Under the pieces are notes generated by a model. The model was not told where the DNA came from and made no database searches. It saw nothing but the letters and a program-made list of their open reading frames with translations. DNA of 64,000 nucleotides. It comes from Sediminibacterium sp. FEMGT703S. GTDB lineage: Bacteria; Bacteroidota; Bacteroidia; Chitinophagales; Chitinophagaceae. The translations under genes were made by a program, and so were the position numbers. The stretch lies in the NCBI GenBank assembly GCA_002786355.1, contig PGCO01000013.1:310001-374000 (forward strand), in the 5' to 3' direction. Below, piece after piece: positions 8,708-18,131 of this stretch; position 1 is the first letter of the stretch; each line of letters starts with the position of its first letter.

Positions 8708-10666
8708 CTATTTATTTTGATCGAACGCCGCTTTTGCTGCATCTAAATGGGCAATGAATTTTGCAATATCTGGATCATACCCGTATTTAATACTACTTAA
8801 TGGTTTTCCATTTAAATCTAAAAACATATACAGGGGTTGTGCATTAAAACCAAACTGGGTAATTTCATAATCCAAGTTTTTATCTCCTTCCGTAATTACT
8901 CTATCGCCATCTTTTTTAGTGTACTGTTCTTTTACTGGCAAGTCTGTAGACTCGTCTACATATAAGCTCACCAATACAAAATTCTCTTTCATTCGTTTGA
9001 GTACTTCAGGATCTTTCCAAACTTCCTTTTCCATTTTACGACAATTGGCGCAACTATGTCCGGTAAAATCTAACATGATGGGCTTATTCAAAGCCTTGGC
9101 TGCAGCCATACCTTCTTCTAAGGTGAAATAAGCCACTAAGCCATAAGGAACGTGCAACTTGTCTGCTAATCTTTTTGGAGGCTGTGCAAGACTGGTAGTA
9201 GATGGAGACTGTGTTGGCGTATTTCCTATCTGATATTTTAATGCATCTAAATTAAATTCTTGTGTTCCGTCGGGAGGAATAAAACCACTTAAATGCCTGA
9301 GGGGTGCTCCCCATAATCCTGGTAAAATATACAAGGCAAATGAAAAAGAAGCAATGGCAAAAAATAATCTAGGAACCGATACATAAGGCAAATCACTATC
9401 ATGCGAAAACTTCAGTTTACCCAATAAATAGATTCCTAATAAAACAAAAATGACAATCCATAAAACCAAGAACACATCTCTATCCAGCAGTCTCCAATGG
9501 TAAATTAAATCTACATTCGACAAGAACTTCAAAGCTAGTGCCAATTCAATAAACCCAAAACTTACTTTAACTGAATTTAACCATCCACCGCTCTTGGGTA
9601 ATGATTGAAGCATTGAAGGGAAAAACGCGAATAACGAAAAAGGAAGTGCCAATCCTACCCCAAAACCTAACATACCTACAATGGGTGCCGTACTTACTCC
9701 ACCCGTGCTGGTTTGTCCTAATAAGGTTCCAACAATTGGACCCGTGCATGAAAAAGACACAATCACCAGCGTAAGTGCCATAAAAAAGATGCCCCCTAAT
9801 CCACCCTTACCTGCTTTTTGATCTGCCTTATTGGCCCAGCTATTGGGTAACTGTAACTCGAATGCGCCAAAGAATGAAATGGCAAAAACAAGAAAGATTG
9901 CAAAGAATAATAAATTAGAAATGGCGCTGGTTGAAATTTGATACAGAATATCGTCTCCAAAAATCAAGACCAGTAAAATAGTTGGAACTGTGTAAATGCC
10001 AATAATAGACAAGGAATACCATAGTGCATTTCTAATCCCTTCTACCCTTGTTTTACTTCTTTTTAGAAAGAAACTCACGGTAACTGGAATAAGCGGAAAA
10101 ACACATGGGGTTATCACTGCTAACAATCCTGTTAAAAATGTCAAGAGAAAAATCTGCCATAGGGTTTGATTAGCAACATCAGACTCTTCTGCAATTGCTG
10201 ACTTGTTAGTGGGTGTGATTTCTATGGAAAAAGGCGTACTTCCACTAGGAAATTGATCTGCTTGTTTACCTAACCAGTTCAATTGTCCTTTTAAAATCAG
10301 GCTGTCTTGAGCGGCTAATTTAATTGAATATACAAATTGCACACTGTCTTCAAATACTTTATAAATAAGGTTTGCATCATCTGCAGCAGCAATTTGAACT
10401 TGCTTCCCTTGCTCTACAATGGTATCTAGCAATCGAGCTGAATTGGTTTCATCTAGTTGTAATGCAGATACAAATTCATCTTCTGGATTTTGCTTTTTAA
10501 CCCCAAACAATTGGAAGCCCTTTTCTATTTTGGCGCTCACTTTCAATTGTACCAAACTATCGTTGGTTCTTAGGGTAGAAAAAAGAAATTGCACAGGTAT
10601 TTTCTCCTGTGCAATAGTAGCATTCGCCAGCAAGAACATTGCCAGCAGCGTAAATATTTTTCTCAT
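8708..10666 (-). CDS. DsbD-type thiol:disulfide interchange protein (membrane electron exporter)
   Basis: 652 residues from the Met at 10666, where a Sec signal begins (MRKIFTLLAMFLLANATIAQ). Order: an nDsbD-like domain (~20-165), a multi-helix membrane domain (~175-470) with the cysteine motifs TPCVFPLIP and FSCTGPIVG, then a C-terminal thioredoxin domain with HSCANCRKMEKEVW. It should carry electrons from cytoplasmic thioredoxin to periplasmic thiol proteins. Odd point: the N-terminal domain has no cysteine, and its expected Cys-pair region reads LNWLGKQADQFPSG. A separate 150-residue protein starting 1 bp upstream keeps that pair. The open frame extends to 10726 but would lose the signal peptide. 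Confidence 0.9.
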   Translation of the reverse strand: MRKIFTLLAMFLLANATIAQEKIPVQFLFSTLRTNDSLVQLKVSAKIEKGFQLFGVKKQNPEDEFVSALQLDETNSARLLDTIVEQGKQVQIAAADDANLIYKVFEDSVQFVYSIKLAAQDSLILKGQLNWLGKQADQFPSGSTPFSIEITPTNKSAIAEESDVANQTLWQIFLLTFLTGLLAVITPCVFPLIPVTVSFFLKRSKTRVEGIRNALWYSLSIIGIYTVPTILLVLIFGDDILYQISTSAISNLLFFAIFLVFAISFFGAFELQLPNSWANKADQKAGKGGLGGIFFMALTLVIVSFSCTGPIVGTLLGQTSTGGVSTAPIVGMLGFGVGLALPFSLFAFFPSMLQSLPKSGGWLNSVKVSFGFIELALALKFLSNVDLIYHWRLLDRDVFLVLWIVIFVLLGIYLLGKLKFSHDSDLPYVSVPRLFFAIASFSFALYILPGLWGAPLRHLSGFIPPDGTQEFNLDALKYQIGNTPTQSPSTTSLAQPPKRLADKLHVPYGLVAYFTLEEGMAAAKALNKPIMLDFTGHSCANCRKMEKEVWKDPEVLKRMKENFVLVSLYVDESTDLPVKEQYTKKDGDRVITEGDKNLDYEITQFGFNAQPLYMFLDLNGKPLSSIKYGYDPDIAKFIAHLDAAKAAFDQNK

Positions 10667-10667
10667 A

Positions 10668-11120
10668 TTACAATAGCTTAATATCAAATTGCTTTTTGGT
10701 AGGTGGCAAACATTGTTCGTCGTCACAAACCATATAGTTTACATAACCAGCCATATTGGTTTTAATACCCGGCTTTACTTTTACTTGTTGCGTGTACACT
10801 ACTCTACCACTAAAAAACTGTACTTCCATTCCAAAAATCTTGTCGTTGATTTTTTCTAACTTTCCAGTTTCTTTAGTTGTGCCAATCTTCTTAACCAATG
10901 GATTATTATTAAATACCACTTTGGTTGGTACAGGTCCACCTGATGGCATATTTTGCGAATACATATGCCATGGCTTGGGCACATTTGCTGTAATCACTAA
11001 TTCATAGGTATCTGCATTTTTTTTCTTGGCCTCAAAAGTCCAAGCTACTGGATCTTTAATTTGAGCACTAGCCAATTGTGTGAAACAGCTTATAAAAAGT
11101 AAAAAAAATAATTTTTTCAT
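10668..11120 (-). CDS. Stand-alone nDsbD-like periplasmic domain protein
   Basis: 150 residues with a Sec signal (MKKLFFLLFISCFTQLASAQ), then one immunoglobulin-like domain that fits the DsbD N-terminal family. The C-terminal motif VCDDEQCLPP carries the two cysteines that accept electrons in DsbD-alpha, and WHMYSQN lies near residue 52. It sits 1 bp upstream of the DsbD-like gene, whose own N-terminal domain lacks these cysteines. It probably acts as that protein's periplasmic electron acceptor. Co-transcribed with purQ (17-bp gap) and dsbD. Confidence 0.85.
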   Translation of the reverse strand: MKKLFFLLFISCFTQLASAQIKDPVAWTFEAKKKNADTYELVITANVPKPWHMYSQNMPSGGPVPTKVVFNNNPLVKKIGTTKETGKLEKINDKIFGMEVQFFSGRVVYTQQVKVKPGIKTNMAGYVNYMVCDDEQCLPPTKKQFDIKLL

Positions 11121-11137
11121 AGGATGATTATTGCGCC

Positions 11138-11797
11138 TTATTGAATAGATAATAGTTCAAATACTTTTAACCCATCTAGGTTATTTAATGCAGCAGATGT
11201 TGCTCTTTCTGGGTGAGGCATCATTCCAAAAACATTGTTTCCCTTATTCCTGATTCCTGCAATATTTCGAACTGCTCCATTAGGATTAGCACTTGATACA
11301 ATATTTCCATTTTCATCTGAATACCTGAATAAAATCTGGTCGTTTTGCTCCAATTCATTCAAGGTTGCTTCATCTGCATAAAAACGGCCGTCACCATGAG
11401 CAATTGGAATTTTTAATGCACCTGTAGCTGGATTTGTAATAAAAACATTTTTACAAATAAATTGCTGATTGGCATTTTGTAGTAAAACGCCAGGCAATAA
11501 TCCGCTTTCACATAAAATTTGAAAGCCATTGCAAACACCTAACACTTTCCCGCCTTTATTAGCAAATTCGATTACCGATTGCATCATTGGACTAAAGCGT
11601 GCAATAGCTCCGCAACGCAAATAATCTCCATAAGAGAATCCCCCAGGTAACACAATACAGTCTTCAGTGGAAAAAGCAGACAAGTCTTTGTCTTTATGCC
11701 AAAGCATGATAACTTCTTTATTTAAATCTTGCTGCAAAGCGTCTTGCATATCCCTGTCGCAGTTAGACCCCGGGAAAACGACCACTCCTAACTTCAT
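11138..11797 (-). CDS. purQ: Phosphoribosylformylglycinamidine synthase, glutaminase subunit PurQ
   Basis: 219 residues, normal for PurQ. This class I glutamine amidotransferase supplies ammonia for conversion of FGAR to FGAM in purine synthesis. It starts MKLGVVVFPGSNCDRD. LPGGFSYGDYLRCGAI and the nucleophile elbow GVCNGFQIL (Cys89) follow, and the His/Glu pair is in MMPHPERA near the C-terminus. A separate PurQ implies the three-part PurS/PurQ/small-PurL enzyme; neither partner is in this window. It precedes the nDsbD-like gene by 17 bp, a pairing with no obvious metabolic link. Confidence 0.95.
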   Translation of the reverse strand: MKLGVVVFPGSNCDRDMQDALQQDLNKEVIMLWHKDKDLSAFSTEDCIVLPGGFSYGDYLRCGAIARFSPMMQSVIEFANKGGKVLGVCNGFQILCESGLLPGVLLQNANQQFICKNVFITNPATGALKIPIAHGDGRFYADEATLNELEQNDQILFRYSDENGNIVSSANPNGAVRNIAGIRNKGNNVFGMMPHPERATSAALNNLDGLKVFELLSIQ

Positions 11798-11816
11798 GTG
11801 CTAATTGTTTAAGCTA

Positions 11817-11824
11817 CAAAGGTA
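11817..11824 (-). promoter_or_regulatory. Candidate -7 box TACCTTTG before purQ
   Basis: On the minus strand TACCTTTG matches TAnnTTTG and ends 19 nt upstream of the purQ ATG. No -33 TTTG at standard spacing is seen. It suggests purQ is not only read from the upstream membrane-protein gene. Confidence 0.4.
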
Positions 11825-11847
11825 CAATCCAGAAACAGAAAGAATGC

Positions 11848-12831
11848 CTAAAATTTGACCAAATACCAATTATTATACACAATTACCCCTAATAAGATAA
11901 AAAAGAGCAGATTAGGGAATAATAATCTTTTAGGATAAGAGAAAGAAGACGATACAAATGATGTAAAAGGAACCAAACATAAAATTGCAGAACCTAATCC
12001 TGCATTAAAAAAAATAAAGGGTGCAGCAGATAAGATAAAACTCATAACCAATAACACAGCCCAATTTTTTCTCATTTGAATAATCAATCTGCTATTAAAC
12101 TTTTGCCAGTAAACAAGACCAGCCAATAATGAAAAAGCCAATCCAATTAATCCTGCAATTTCTGCGTAATTCAACTTTTGGACAGGCAGCCCAATCATTA
12201 AATCGGGTACAAAATCATTCAATCGAACGAGCTGATTGGTTAAGTATAGCCAAGCAGTTAAAAAATAAAATGGTATGATTATTCCCATTAAAAGCGTAAA
12301 CCATTCCTGCAATTTAAACGGACGCATAATCCCCAATGCAAATAAAACCACCAAAACCATGGTAGAAGTTGGATGGTAACATAAAATGGTAGTAGAAACA
12401 AGTAACCCAATATTGAATAATAAGGTTTTAGGTGAGGGATGATTGTAGAGCCGAGTGAATTTGATATACATCCAAATCAACGCATAATTAGCCAATAAAG
12501 CTGGTGTAATTGCAGCCCATTGAGGCAACAAACCCGTCAGCAGAATATAAGTCATGGCTACTGTATATCCCGAGCCAGGAAACATTTTTTGCTCTGCTAA
12601 TAAAAAATTAAGCCTGATTGCTTGCGTTAAAATGATGATTAAGTAAACAAAGAAACCTGCTGAACCAAGTATCACTTTAAGATATCGATTCATTAAAAAA
12701 GAAAAATATCCATCTTGATCTTGGGCAATTAAGGGTAAGGAGATACTAAACCCATGTGCGTGCACAGCCAAACTGAGCAGCACCAAAAAGACAATATTAA
12801 CCAATGATCTATCTCTAAATAAAAATACCAC
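11848..12831 (-). CDS. Polytopic membrane protein, probably DUF6427
   Basis: 327 residues with about nine hydrophobic segments covering most of the length, starting MVFLFRDRSLVNIVFLVLLS. It resembles the Bacteroidota DUF6427 family, whose role is unknown; the assignment rests on general recognition only. No catalytic motif was seen. It starts 12 bp after the stop of the secreted 518-residue protein gene and lies 51 bp upstream of purQ. Confidence 0.6.
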   Translation of the reverse strand: MVFLFRDRSLVNIVFLVLLSLAVHAHGFSISLPLIAQDQDGYFSFLMNRYLKVILGSAGFFVYLIIILTQAIRLNFLLAEQKMFPGSGYTVAMTYILLTGLLPQWAAITPALLANYALIWMYIKFTRLYNHPSPKTLLFNIGLLVSTTILCYHPTSTMVLVVLFALGIMRPFKLQEWFTLLMGIIIPFYFLTAWLYLTNQLVRLNDFVPDLMIGLPVQKLNYAEIAGLIGLAFSLLAGLVYWQKFNSRLIIQMRKNWAVLLVMSFILSAAPFIFFNAGLGSAILCLVPFTSFVSSSFSYPKRLLFPNLLFFILLGVIVYNNWYLVKF

Positions 12832-12842
12832 AGTACTGCAAG

Positions 12843-14399
12843 TTAATAATCAATTTTGGCAAAACAGGTATACCCCCTAAACATGCAAGGTATGATGGCC
12901 TGACGAGAACCTGTTTGTTTTGCGTGTTTGGGCATAAAATCATATCCTCTCTCTAAGTTTTTAATAGTAGGGTTCCTATTAATTTGTCCTGTGGGAGACA
13001 TGGACTGATCGGTCAATATATTGCTTCTTTTGTCTTGAACATTAAATAAAAACCTGAGTTGATCACCTGAATTTACCAATCCATATCCAATATAATTATC
13101 GGTATTATCATCATATTGTGTTTTACGGATCACATTACTCCATTCCATTTTTCCATCTGGTTCAAATGAAATGATGGCAATATTGTCCGAAAAATATCGG
13201 GTAACATTATTAGGCCCCATTGTATTCATTCCCCAAGGGCTCCAAGGATTGCCAAATCCCATTCCCATGCCCCCCATTCCAAAACCTCCCATACCGCCAA
13301 ATCCTGGATTAAAGAAGGGGGAAGTATTCATCATATCCCAACGATTAAACGTATTACCCCTTGAACTCATATAAGCGGATTCTGCAATCATCATAAAACC
13401 GCCATCTCTGCGCAAAATCAAGTTTTTTAAATAAAAATCGTTGAAAGCGTTTTTCAAAGAACCTTCTCCACGCACATCGGTTCTGAATTCATCAGAAAAA
13501 ACGGTGGTTGCATTCAAAAGCTCTTCACCCGTTTTTTTATCCCAAAGCGTGTAATATAAACCATCAATATTTCCTCTTTTTTGCTTGCTGAAAAAAGAAG
13601 TGATTAAAATTTTCTTATTGAGATTGTCAATTTTTATTCTAGTATCGTCTAGGAATAAACTTTTTACTTTTACTTCACTTACAGTGGGATTAATACTGCC
13701 TAATGGCTTTAACACCAAACTGACTTTATTGATGCTTTCATTTTGGGCAACACTAGATTCTCTCAAACAAACCAAACTTCCTTCATTATCTAGCCCAAAC
13801 TCGCCCAGATAATCATTTTTGTCGGGCATTTGAATAGATACTCTTACTTTCTCTAATAATGATAATTGTTTATCAAATACACAAGAAGTGACCACATGTT
13901 CTTTTTCATTGCGCGTGCTCACTTTAAAAGCTGCAATTTTTTGTTTGTCTTCGCTATTCAAAATAGTGTAAATCCTATTATTAGCAGTGTAACCCAAGTT
14001 AGCTGTTGTGTCTAATAAAATGGGGTCATTCATTGTTTTTCCATCCGCTCCAATTTTAGCGGCCATTACATAATAGACATTCTTTAATTGGTATTGGTAA
14101 ATGAAGTAAGCAAAGTCGGGGTAAGCAACAAAATCAGTACCTAAAATCCTTGCTCTATCGGGCAAATAATCCATTTTCACTTTAGCGCTCAACTTCATAT
14201 CTGCATCGTAACTAGAAAAGAAATGATCGTCCCTTGCATTTTTATAAATGAGGAATTTTCCATTTATTTTACCCACTACCTCAAAATTCAAGGTTCTAGG
14301 GTCTTCTCTATCTGGCTCAGAATACACAATATTTTGTCCAGAAACATCAAAAATAGCCCCCAAAACCATCATTAAACTAAGCAGAAATGACCTTTTCAT
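12843..14399 (-). CDS. Secreted protein of unknown function with a Gly/Met-rich segment
   Basis: 518 residues with a clear Sec signal (MKRSFLLSLMMVLGAIFDVSGQ). The mature protein is mostly beta-strand-like, with repeated spans such as FLIYKNARDDHFF and ISFEPDGKMEW that recall propeller-type sensor proteins, but I recognise no named family. Around residues 345-385 there is a low-complexity insert rich in Gly, Met, Phe, Pro and Trp (GFGGMGGFGMGGMGMGFG). The ATG is 113 nt from the divergent kup gene. The membrane-protein gene follows after 12 bp, so the two may work together at the envelope. Confidence 0.65.
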   Translation of the reverse strand: MKRSFLLSLMMVLGAIFDVSGQNIVYSEPDREDPRTLNFEVVGKINGKFLIYKNARDDHFFSSYDADMKLSAKVKMDYLPDRARILGTDFVAYPDFAYFIYQYQLKNVYYVMAAKIGADGKTMNDPILLDTTANLGYTANNRIYTILNSEDKQKIAAFKVSTRNEKEHVVTSCVFDKQLSLLEKVRVSIQMPDKNDYLGEFGLDNEGSLVCLRESSVAQNESINKVSLVLKPLGSINPTVSEVKVKSLFLDDTRIKIDNLNKKILITSFFSKQKRGNIDGLYYTLWDKKTGEELLNATTVFSDEFRTDVRGEGSLKNAFNDFYLKNLILRRDGGFMMIAESAYMSSRGNTFNRWDMMNTSPFFNPGFGGMGGFGMGGMGMGFGNPWSPWGMNTMGPNNVTRYFSDNIAIISFEPDGKMEWSNVIRKTQYDDNTDNYIGYGLVNSGDQLRFLFNVQDKRSNILTDQSMSPTGQINRNPTIKNLERGYDFMPKHAKQTGSRQAIIPCMFRGYTCFAKIDY

Positions 14400-14464
14400 A
14401 AAGTAATCTTAATAAATTCAAATGTACGCTTTGTACAGTTTAATTAGTTTATACAATTTACCCA

Positions 14465-14472
14465 TACATTTG
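14465..14472 (+). promoter_or_regulatory. Candidate -7 box TACATTTG before kup
   Basis: TACATTTG matches TAnnTTTG and lies 39 nt upstream of the GTG start of kup. A TTTG at 14430-14433 is too far upstream to be the usual -33 element. Moderate support only. Confidence 0.35.
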
Positions 14473-14511
14473 TTAAAGATCTAATTGCTTTAATGCTTCA
14501 AAGCCTGTTTT

Positions 14512-16497
14512 GTGAGTAAAAATATCAACAAAGTTTCCGCTGCCGGTCTCTTAATTGCCCTTGGAATTATTTACGGCGATATCGGAACATCTCCACTCTA
14601 TGTTTTCAATGCAATCATTACAAACCGTGTTATTTCGGAAGAATTAATCATTGGTGCATTGTCTTGTATTATTTGGACCATTACACTCCAGACTACTGTC
14701 AAGTATGTATTAATGATCCTGAATGCAGACAACAAAGGAGAAGGGGGAACTTTTGCATTATATGCCTTGGTGAGGCGAAGAAAAAAATGGCTGGTCATTC
14801 CAGCTATGATTGGAGGAGCCGCATTGTTGGCGGATGGAATAATTACGCCCCCCATTTCAGTAACTTCTGCCATTGAAGGATTGAAAGAGTTGCCCGCCAT
14901 GAGAGCCATTACAACAGATAGTATTGTAATAATTGTAATCGCAATACTTGCTGCAATATTTTTTATGCAACAGTTTGGCACTGCCAGCATAGGTAAATTA
15001 TTTGGCCCTATCATGATGATTTGGTTTACCATGTTGGCCATTTTAGGGGTATCGAACCTAGGCAGTGATTTATCGGTATTTAAAGCATTGAATCCTTACT
15101 ATGGTATCAAATTATTGATTACCTATCCGAATGGATTCTGGTTATTAGGAGCGGTATTTTTATGTACAACGGGTGCGGAAGCATTGTATTCAGACCTAGG
15201 CCATTGTGGTAGAGGGAATATTCGGATTTCATGGATTTACGTAAAAGCCTGCTTATTATTAAATTATTTTGGTCAAGGGGCATTATTGCTGAGTAGTCAT
15301 AAAGGATTGTTGGTAAATGCAGCCAATAAAGCGCAATTCGGCATCAATGCCTTTTATGATTTAATGCCACAATGGTTTATTTTATTTGGGGTAATCATTG
15401 CTACTTCTGCTGCCATTATTGCCAGCCAAGCAATGATTTCGGGATCATTCACCCTTATTAGTGAAGCCCTCCGACTGAATTTATGGCCCAAGATGAAAGT
15501 GCGTTATCCATCAGAAGAAAGAGGTCAGTTATTTGTACCTGGTATTAATCTATTACTTTTTGTAGGCTGCTTAGGCGTGGTACTTTACTTTCGAGAATCT
15601 TCTAAAATGGAAGCTGCCTATGGTTTAGCGATTGTTGTTACCATGTTGAGTACCACGATTTTATTTTCAAATTTCCTAGTACTAAAAAGAACAGCTTCCG
15701 TTTGGATTTATATATTTCTATTTGGTTACTTAATTTACGAGTCTGCTTTCTTGATTGCCTTAATGGAAAAATTTGTACATGGGGGTTATGTAACCCTTTT
15801 AGTGGGTGGGGCATTATTTGCAGTGATGTATGTTTGGTATAGAAGTAGAAAAATTAAAAACCGCTATGTGGAGTTTGTTCGTTTAGAGAATTATATCCCA
15901 ATGATTCAAGAACTAAGCAACGACAAGAGCATTCCTAAATATGCTACCCACTTGGTATATATGACCAGTGCCAATAACCACAATGAAATTGAGCATAAAA
16001 TCATTTATTCTATCTTAAATAAAAAACCAAAAAGAGCTGATATCTATTGGTTTGTTCACGTTGATGTATTAGATGACCCCTATACCTGCGAATACAATGT
16101 AGAACATATCATTCCCAACGATATTATTAGAATTGAATTCAGGTTAGGCTTTAGAGTAGAACATAGGATAAATCTGATGTTCCGTAAAGTAGTAGAAGAA
16201 TTGGTTAAGAACAAAGAAGTGAATATTACCAGTCGTTACGAGAGTTTAGAAAAAAATAATATTGTGGGCGACTTTCAATTTATTGTTTTAGAAAAATACC
16301 TGAGTCAAGACAATGAACTTCCTTTCTTTGAGCGTGTAATCATGAAATTGTATTTCTGGTTAAAAGAAATCAGTTTAAGTGAAGAAAGAGGTTTTGGATT
16401 AGACCCTAGTAATGTTACCATCGAAAAATTCCCGTTAATTGTTGCCCCAGTTTCCAACATGAAACTATCGAGAATTTTCCCCGAGGGAGAAGAGTAA
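14512..16497 (+). CDS. kup: KUP-family potassium uptake protein
   Basis: 661 residues, typical for Kup, a proton-coupled K+ importer of the inner membrane. The N-terminus has the family signature GIIYGDIGTSPLYVFNA near residues 18-34. About twelve membrane segments follow up to residue ~450, including DNKGEGGTFALYALVRR and LGAVFLCTTGAEALYSDLGH. The soluble C-terminal domain (~450-661) is cytoplasmic. Translation starts at a GTG. An alpha/beta hydrolase gene begins 5 nt after the stop. Confidence 0.95.
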   Translation: MSKNINKVSAAGLLIALGIIYGDIGTSPLYVFNAIITNRVISEELIIGALSCIIWTITLQTTVKYVLMILNADNKGEGGTFALYALVRRRKKWLVIPAMIGGAALLADGIITPPISVTSAIEGLKELPAMRAITTDSIVIIVIAILAAIFFMQQFGTASIGKLFGPIMMIWFTMLAILGVSNLGSDLSVFKALNPYYGIKLLITYPNGFWLLGAVFLCTTGAEALYSDLGHCGRGNIRISWIYVKACLLLNYFGQGALLLSSHKGLLVNAANKAQFGINAFYDLMPQWFILFGVIIATSAAIIASQAMISGSFTLISEALRLNLWPKMKVRYPSEERGQLFVPGINLLLFVGCLGVVLYFRESSKMEAAYGLAIVVTMLSTTILFSNFLVLKRTASVWIYIFLFGYLIYESAFLIALMEKFVHGGYVTLLVGGALFAVMYVWYRSRKIKNRYVEFVRLENYIPMIQELSNDKSIPKYATHLVYMTSANNHNEIEHKIIYSILNKKPKRADIYWFVHVDVLDDPYTCEYNVEHIIPNDIIRIEFRLGFRVEHRINLMFRKVVEELVKNKEVNITSRYESLEKNNIVGDFQFIVLEKYLSQDNELPFFERVIMKLYFWLKEISLSEERGFGLDPSNVTIEKFPLIVAPVSNMKLSRIFPEGEE

Positions 16498-16502
16498 ATA
16501 AA

Positions 16503-17291
16503 ATGGGTACGATTATACTATACATTGTTATTGGTTATATACTAATTGTATTAGTAGGCTATTTTATTCAAGAAAAGCTCATATTCAAACCAGAAAAATT
16601 AGCGCAAGATTTTGAGTATAAATACGACGCACCTTTTGAAGAATTATTTTTTGATGTAACTGAGGGGGTTCGAATCAATGGACTTCATTTTTATGTGGAA
16701 GAACCAAAGGGATTGATTCTTTACTTTCATGGAAATTCTAGAAGCATAAAAGGTTGGGCAAAATATGCACGCGATTTTTATCGGTATCAATACGACGTTG
16801 TATTGGTAGACTATCGGGGATTTGGCAAGAGTACGGGAAAAAGAAGCGAGCGCGAAATGTTGGCCGATATGCAATTTGTATATGATACGCTCAAGCAAAA
16901 ATATCCTGAACACCATATATTGGTTTATGGAAGAAGCTTGGGAAGTGGATTTGCAACTAAAATTGCTGCAGATAATACTCCGCGCTACTTAATTTTAGAT
17001 GCTCCCTATTATAGCTTTATTAAAGTGGCAGAAAGATTTACGCCCTTTATTCCACACAAACTAACATTACGCTATAAGTTACAAACCGACCAATGGATTA
17101 AAAAAGTGAACTGCCATACTTATATTATTCACGGCACCAAAGATTGGTTGATACCAATAAAACAAAGCCAAAAACTGCAGGCAATTAATCCACATAAAAT
17201 CACTTTAATTAGCATTCATGGTGGTGGTCATAACAATTTGCCTTCCTTTAATGAGTACCATAATTTTATTAGAGATATTCTAAAATATTGA
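16503..17291 (+). CDS. Alpha/beta hydrolase with N-terminal membrane anchor
   Basis: 262 residues. A hydrophobic segment at ~4-22 (IILYIVIGYILIVLVGYFI) should anchor the protein in the inner membrane. The hydrolase fold shows LYFHGNSRS (oxyanion region), YRGFGKSTG, the nucleophile elbow GRSLG (Ser ~145), the acid in HGTKDWLIP and the final His in GGGHNNLP. It resembles the ABHD13/BEM46 type of serine hydrolase; substrate unknown. It follows kup by 5 nt and is followed by a paralogue of the same build. Confidence 0.85.
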   Translation: MGTIILYIVIGYILIVLVGYFIQEKLIFKPEKLAQDFEYKYDAPFEELFFDVTEGVRINGLHFYVEEPKGLILYFHGNSRSIKGWAKYARDFYRYQYDVVLVDYRGFGKSTGKRSEREMLADMQFVYDTLKQKYPEHHILVYGRSLGSGFATKIAADNTPRYLILDAPYYSFIKVAERFTPFIPHKLTLRYKLQTDQWIKKVNCHTYIIHGTKDWLIPIKQSQKLQAINPHKITLISIHGGGHNNLPSFNEYHNFIRDILKY

Positions 17292-17305
17292 GTGAGCATT
17301 CTGCT

Positions 17306-17313
17306 TAACTTTG
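17306..17313 (+). promoter_or_regulatory. Candidate -7 box TAACTTTG just before the second hydrolase
   Basis: TAACTTTG fits TAnnTTTG and ends 4 nt before the GTG at 17318. If used, the transcript would have essentially no 5' leader. A TTG at 17288-17290 is 15 nt upstream, shorter than the usual -33 spacing. Confidence 0.4.
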
Positions 17314-17317
17314 CACC

Positions 17318-18124
17318 GTGAATAAAATAAAAATTGCATTTTACATTAAAATAATCCTCTTAGCTTATGCATTAGTTGGATCTGTTTTATATATACTCCA
17401 AGATCATTTACTATTTCATCCAGAAGCAATAGAACAAGATAGTAGTTACCAATTCAATCAACCTTACCAGGAGTCGGTTATTCCTTTAGATGCAGTAACT
17501 AAATTTCATGTGGTACATTTTACTGTGCCAGATTCAATTAGAAAAGGCGTGGTCTTGTATTTTCATGGAAATAGAAAAAATATTGGCCATTATGCAGAAT
17601 TCGCTAAAAAATTCACCAGCAATCAGTATGAAGTTTGGATGATTGATTATCCCAAATTTGGAAAATCTATTGGGGAGCTTACAGAAGAAAATTTATATGA
17701 AGGCGCATTACAACTCTATATGCTTGCTAAGCTAAGATTCAAACCTTCTGAAATAATTGTTTATGGAAAATCAATAGGAACAGGTATTGCTTCGCAATTG
17801 GCTTCTGTAAGAGATTGTAAACACCTGATTTTAGAAACACCTTATTATAGCATGGAATCTTTATTGGGGCAGTATTTATTTATGTACCCCTTAAATAAAT
17901 TACTACATTTCAAATTTCCAAGTAACGAGTATATTCAAAAAGTGACTGCTCCCATTACCATTTTTCATGGAACCGACGATGGGGTAATTTCCTATAGCAA
18001 TGCGCAACGTTTTATTCCACATTTAAAGAAAGGCGACGAATTTGTCACCATTAAAGATGGCACGCATTTGAACTTAAATAGCTTCAAGTTGATGCAAGAT
18101 AAATTAGATGAAATCTTGCGCTAA
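17318..18124 (+). CDS. Alpha/beta hydrolase with N-terminal membrane anchor (paralogue of the preceding gene)
   Basis: 268 residues with the same plan as the gene at 16503: a membrane anchor at ~8-28, LYFHGNRKNIGHY, DYPKFGKSIG, nucleophile elbow GKSIG (Ser ~151), acid in HGTDDGVI and His in KDGTHLNL. The two look like a tandem duplication that has diverged well beyond DNA-level similarity. It begins with GTG. Its 3' end is 8 bp from the convergent S66 peptidase gene. Substrate unknown. Confidence 0.83.
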   Translation: MNKIKIAFYIKIILLAYALVGSVLYILQDHLLFHPEAIEQDSSYQFNQPYQESVIPLDAVTKFHVVHFTVPDSIRKGVVLYFHGNRKNIGHYAEFAKKFTSNQYEVWMIDYPKFGKSIGELTEENLYEGALQLYMLAKLRFKPSEIIVYGKSIGTGIASQLASVRDCKHLILETPYYSMESLLGQYLFMYPLNKLLHFKFPSNEYIQKVTAPITIFHGTDDGVISYSNAQRFIPHLKKGDEFVTIKDGTHLNLNSFKLMQDKLDEILR

Positions 18125-18131
18125 TGATTAG

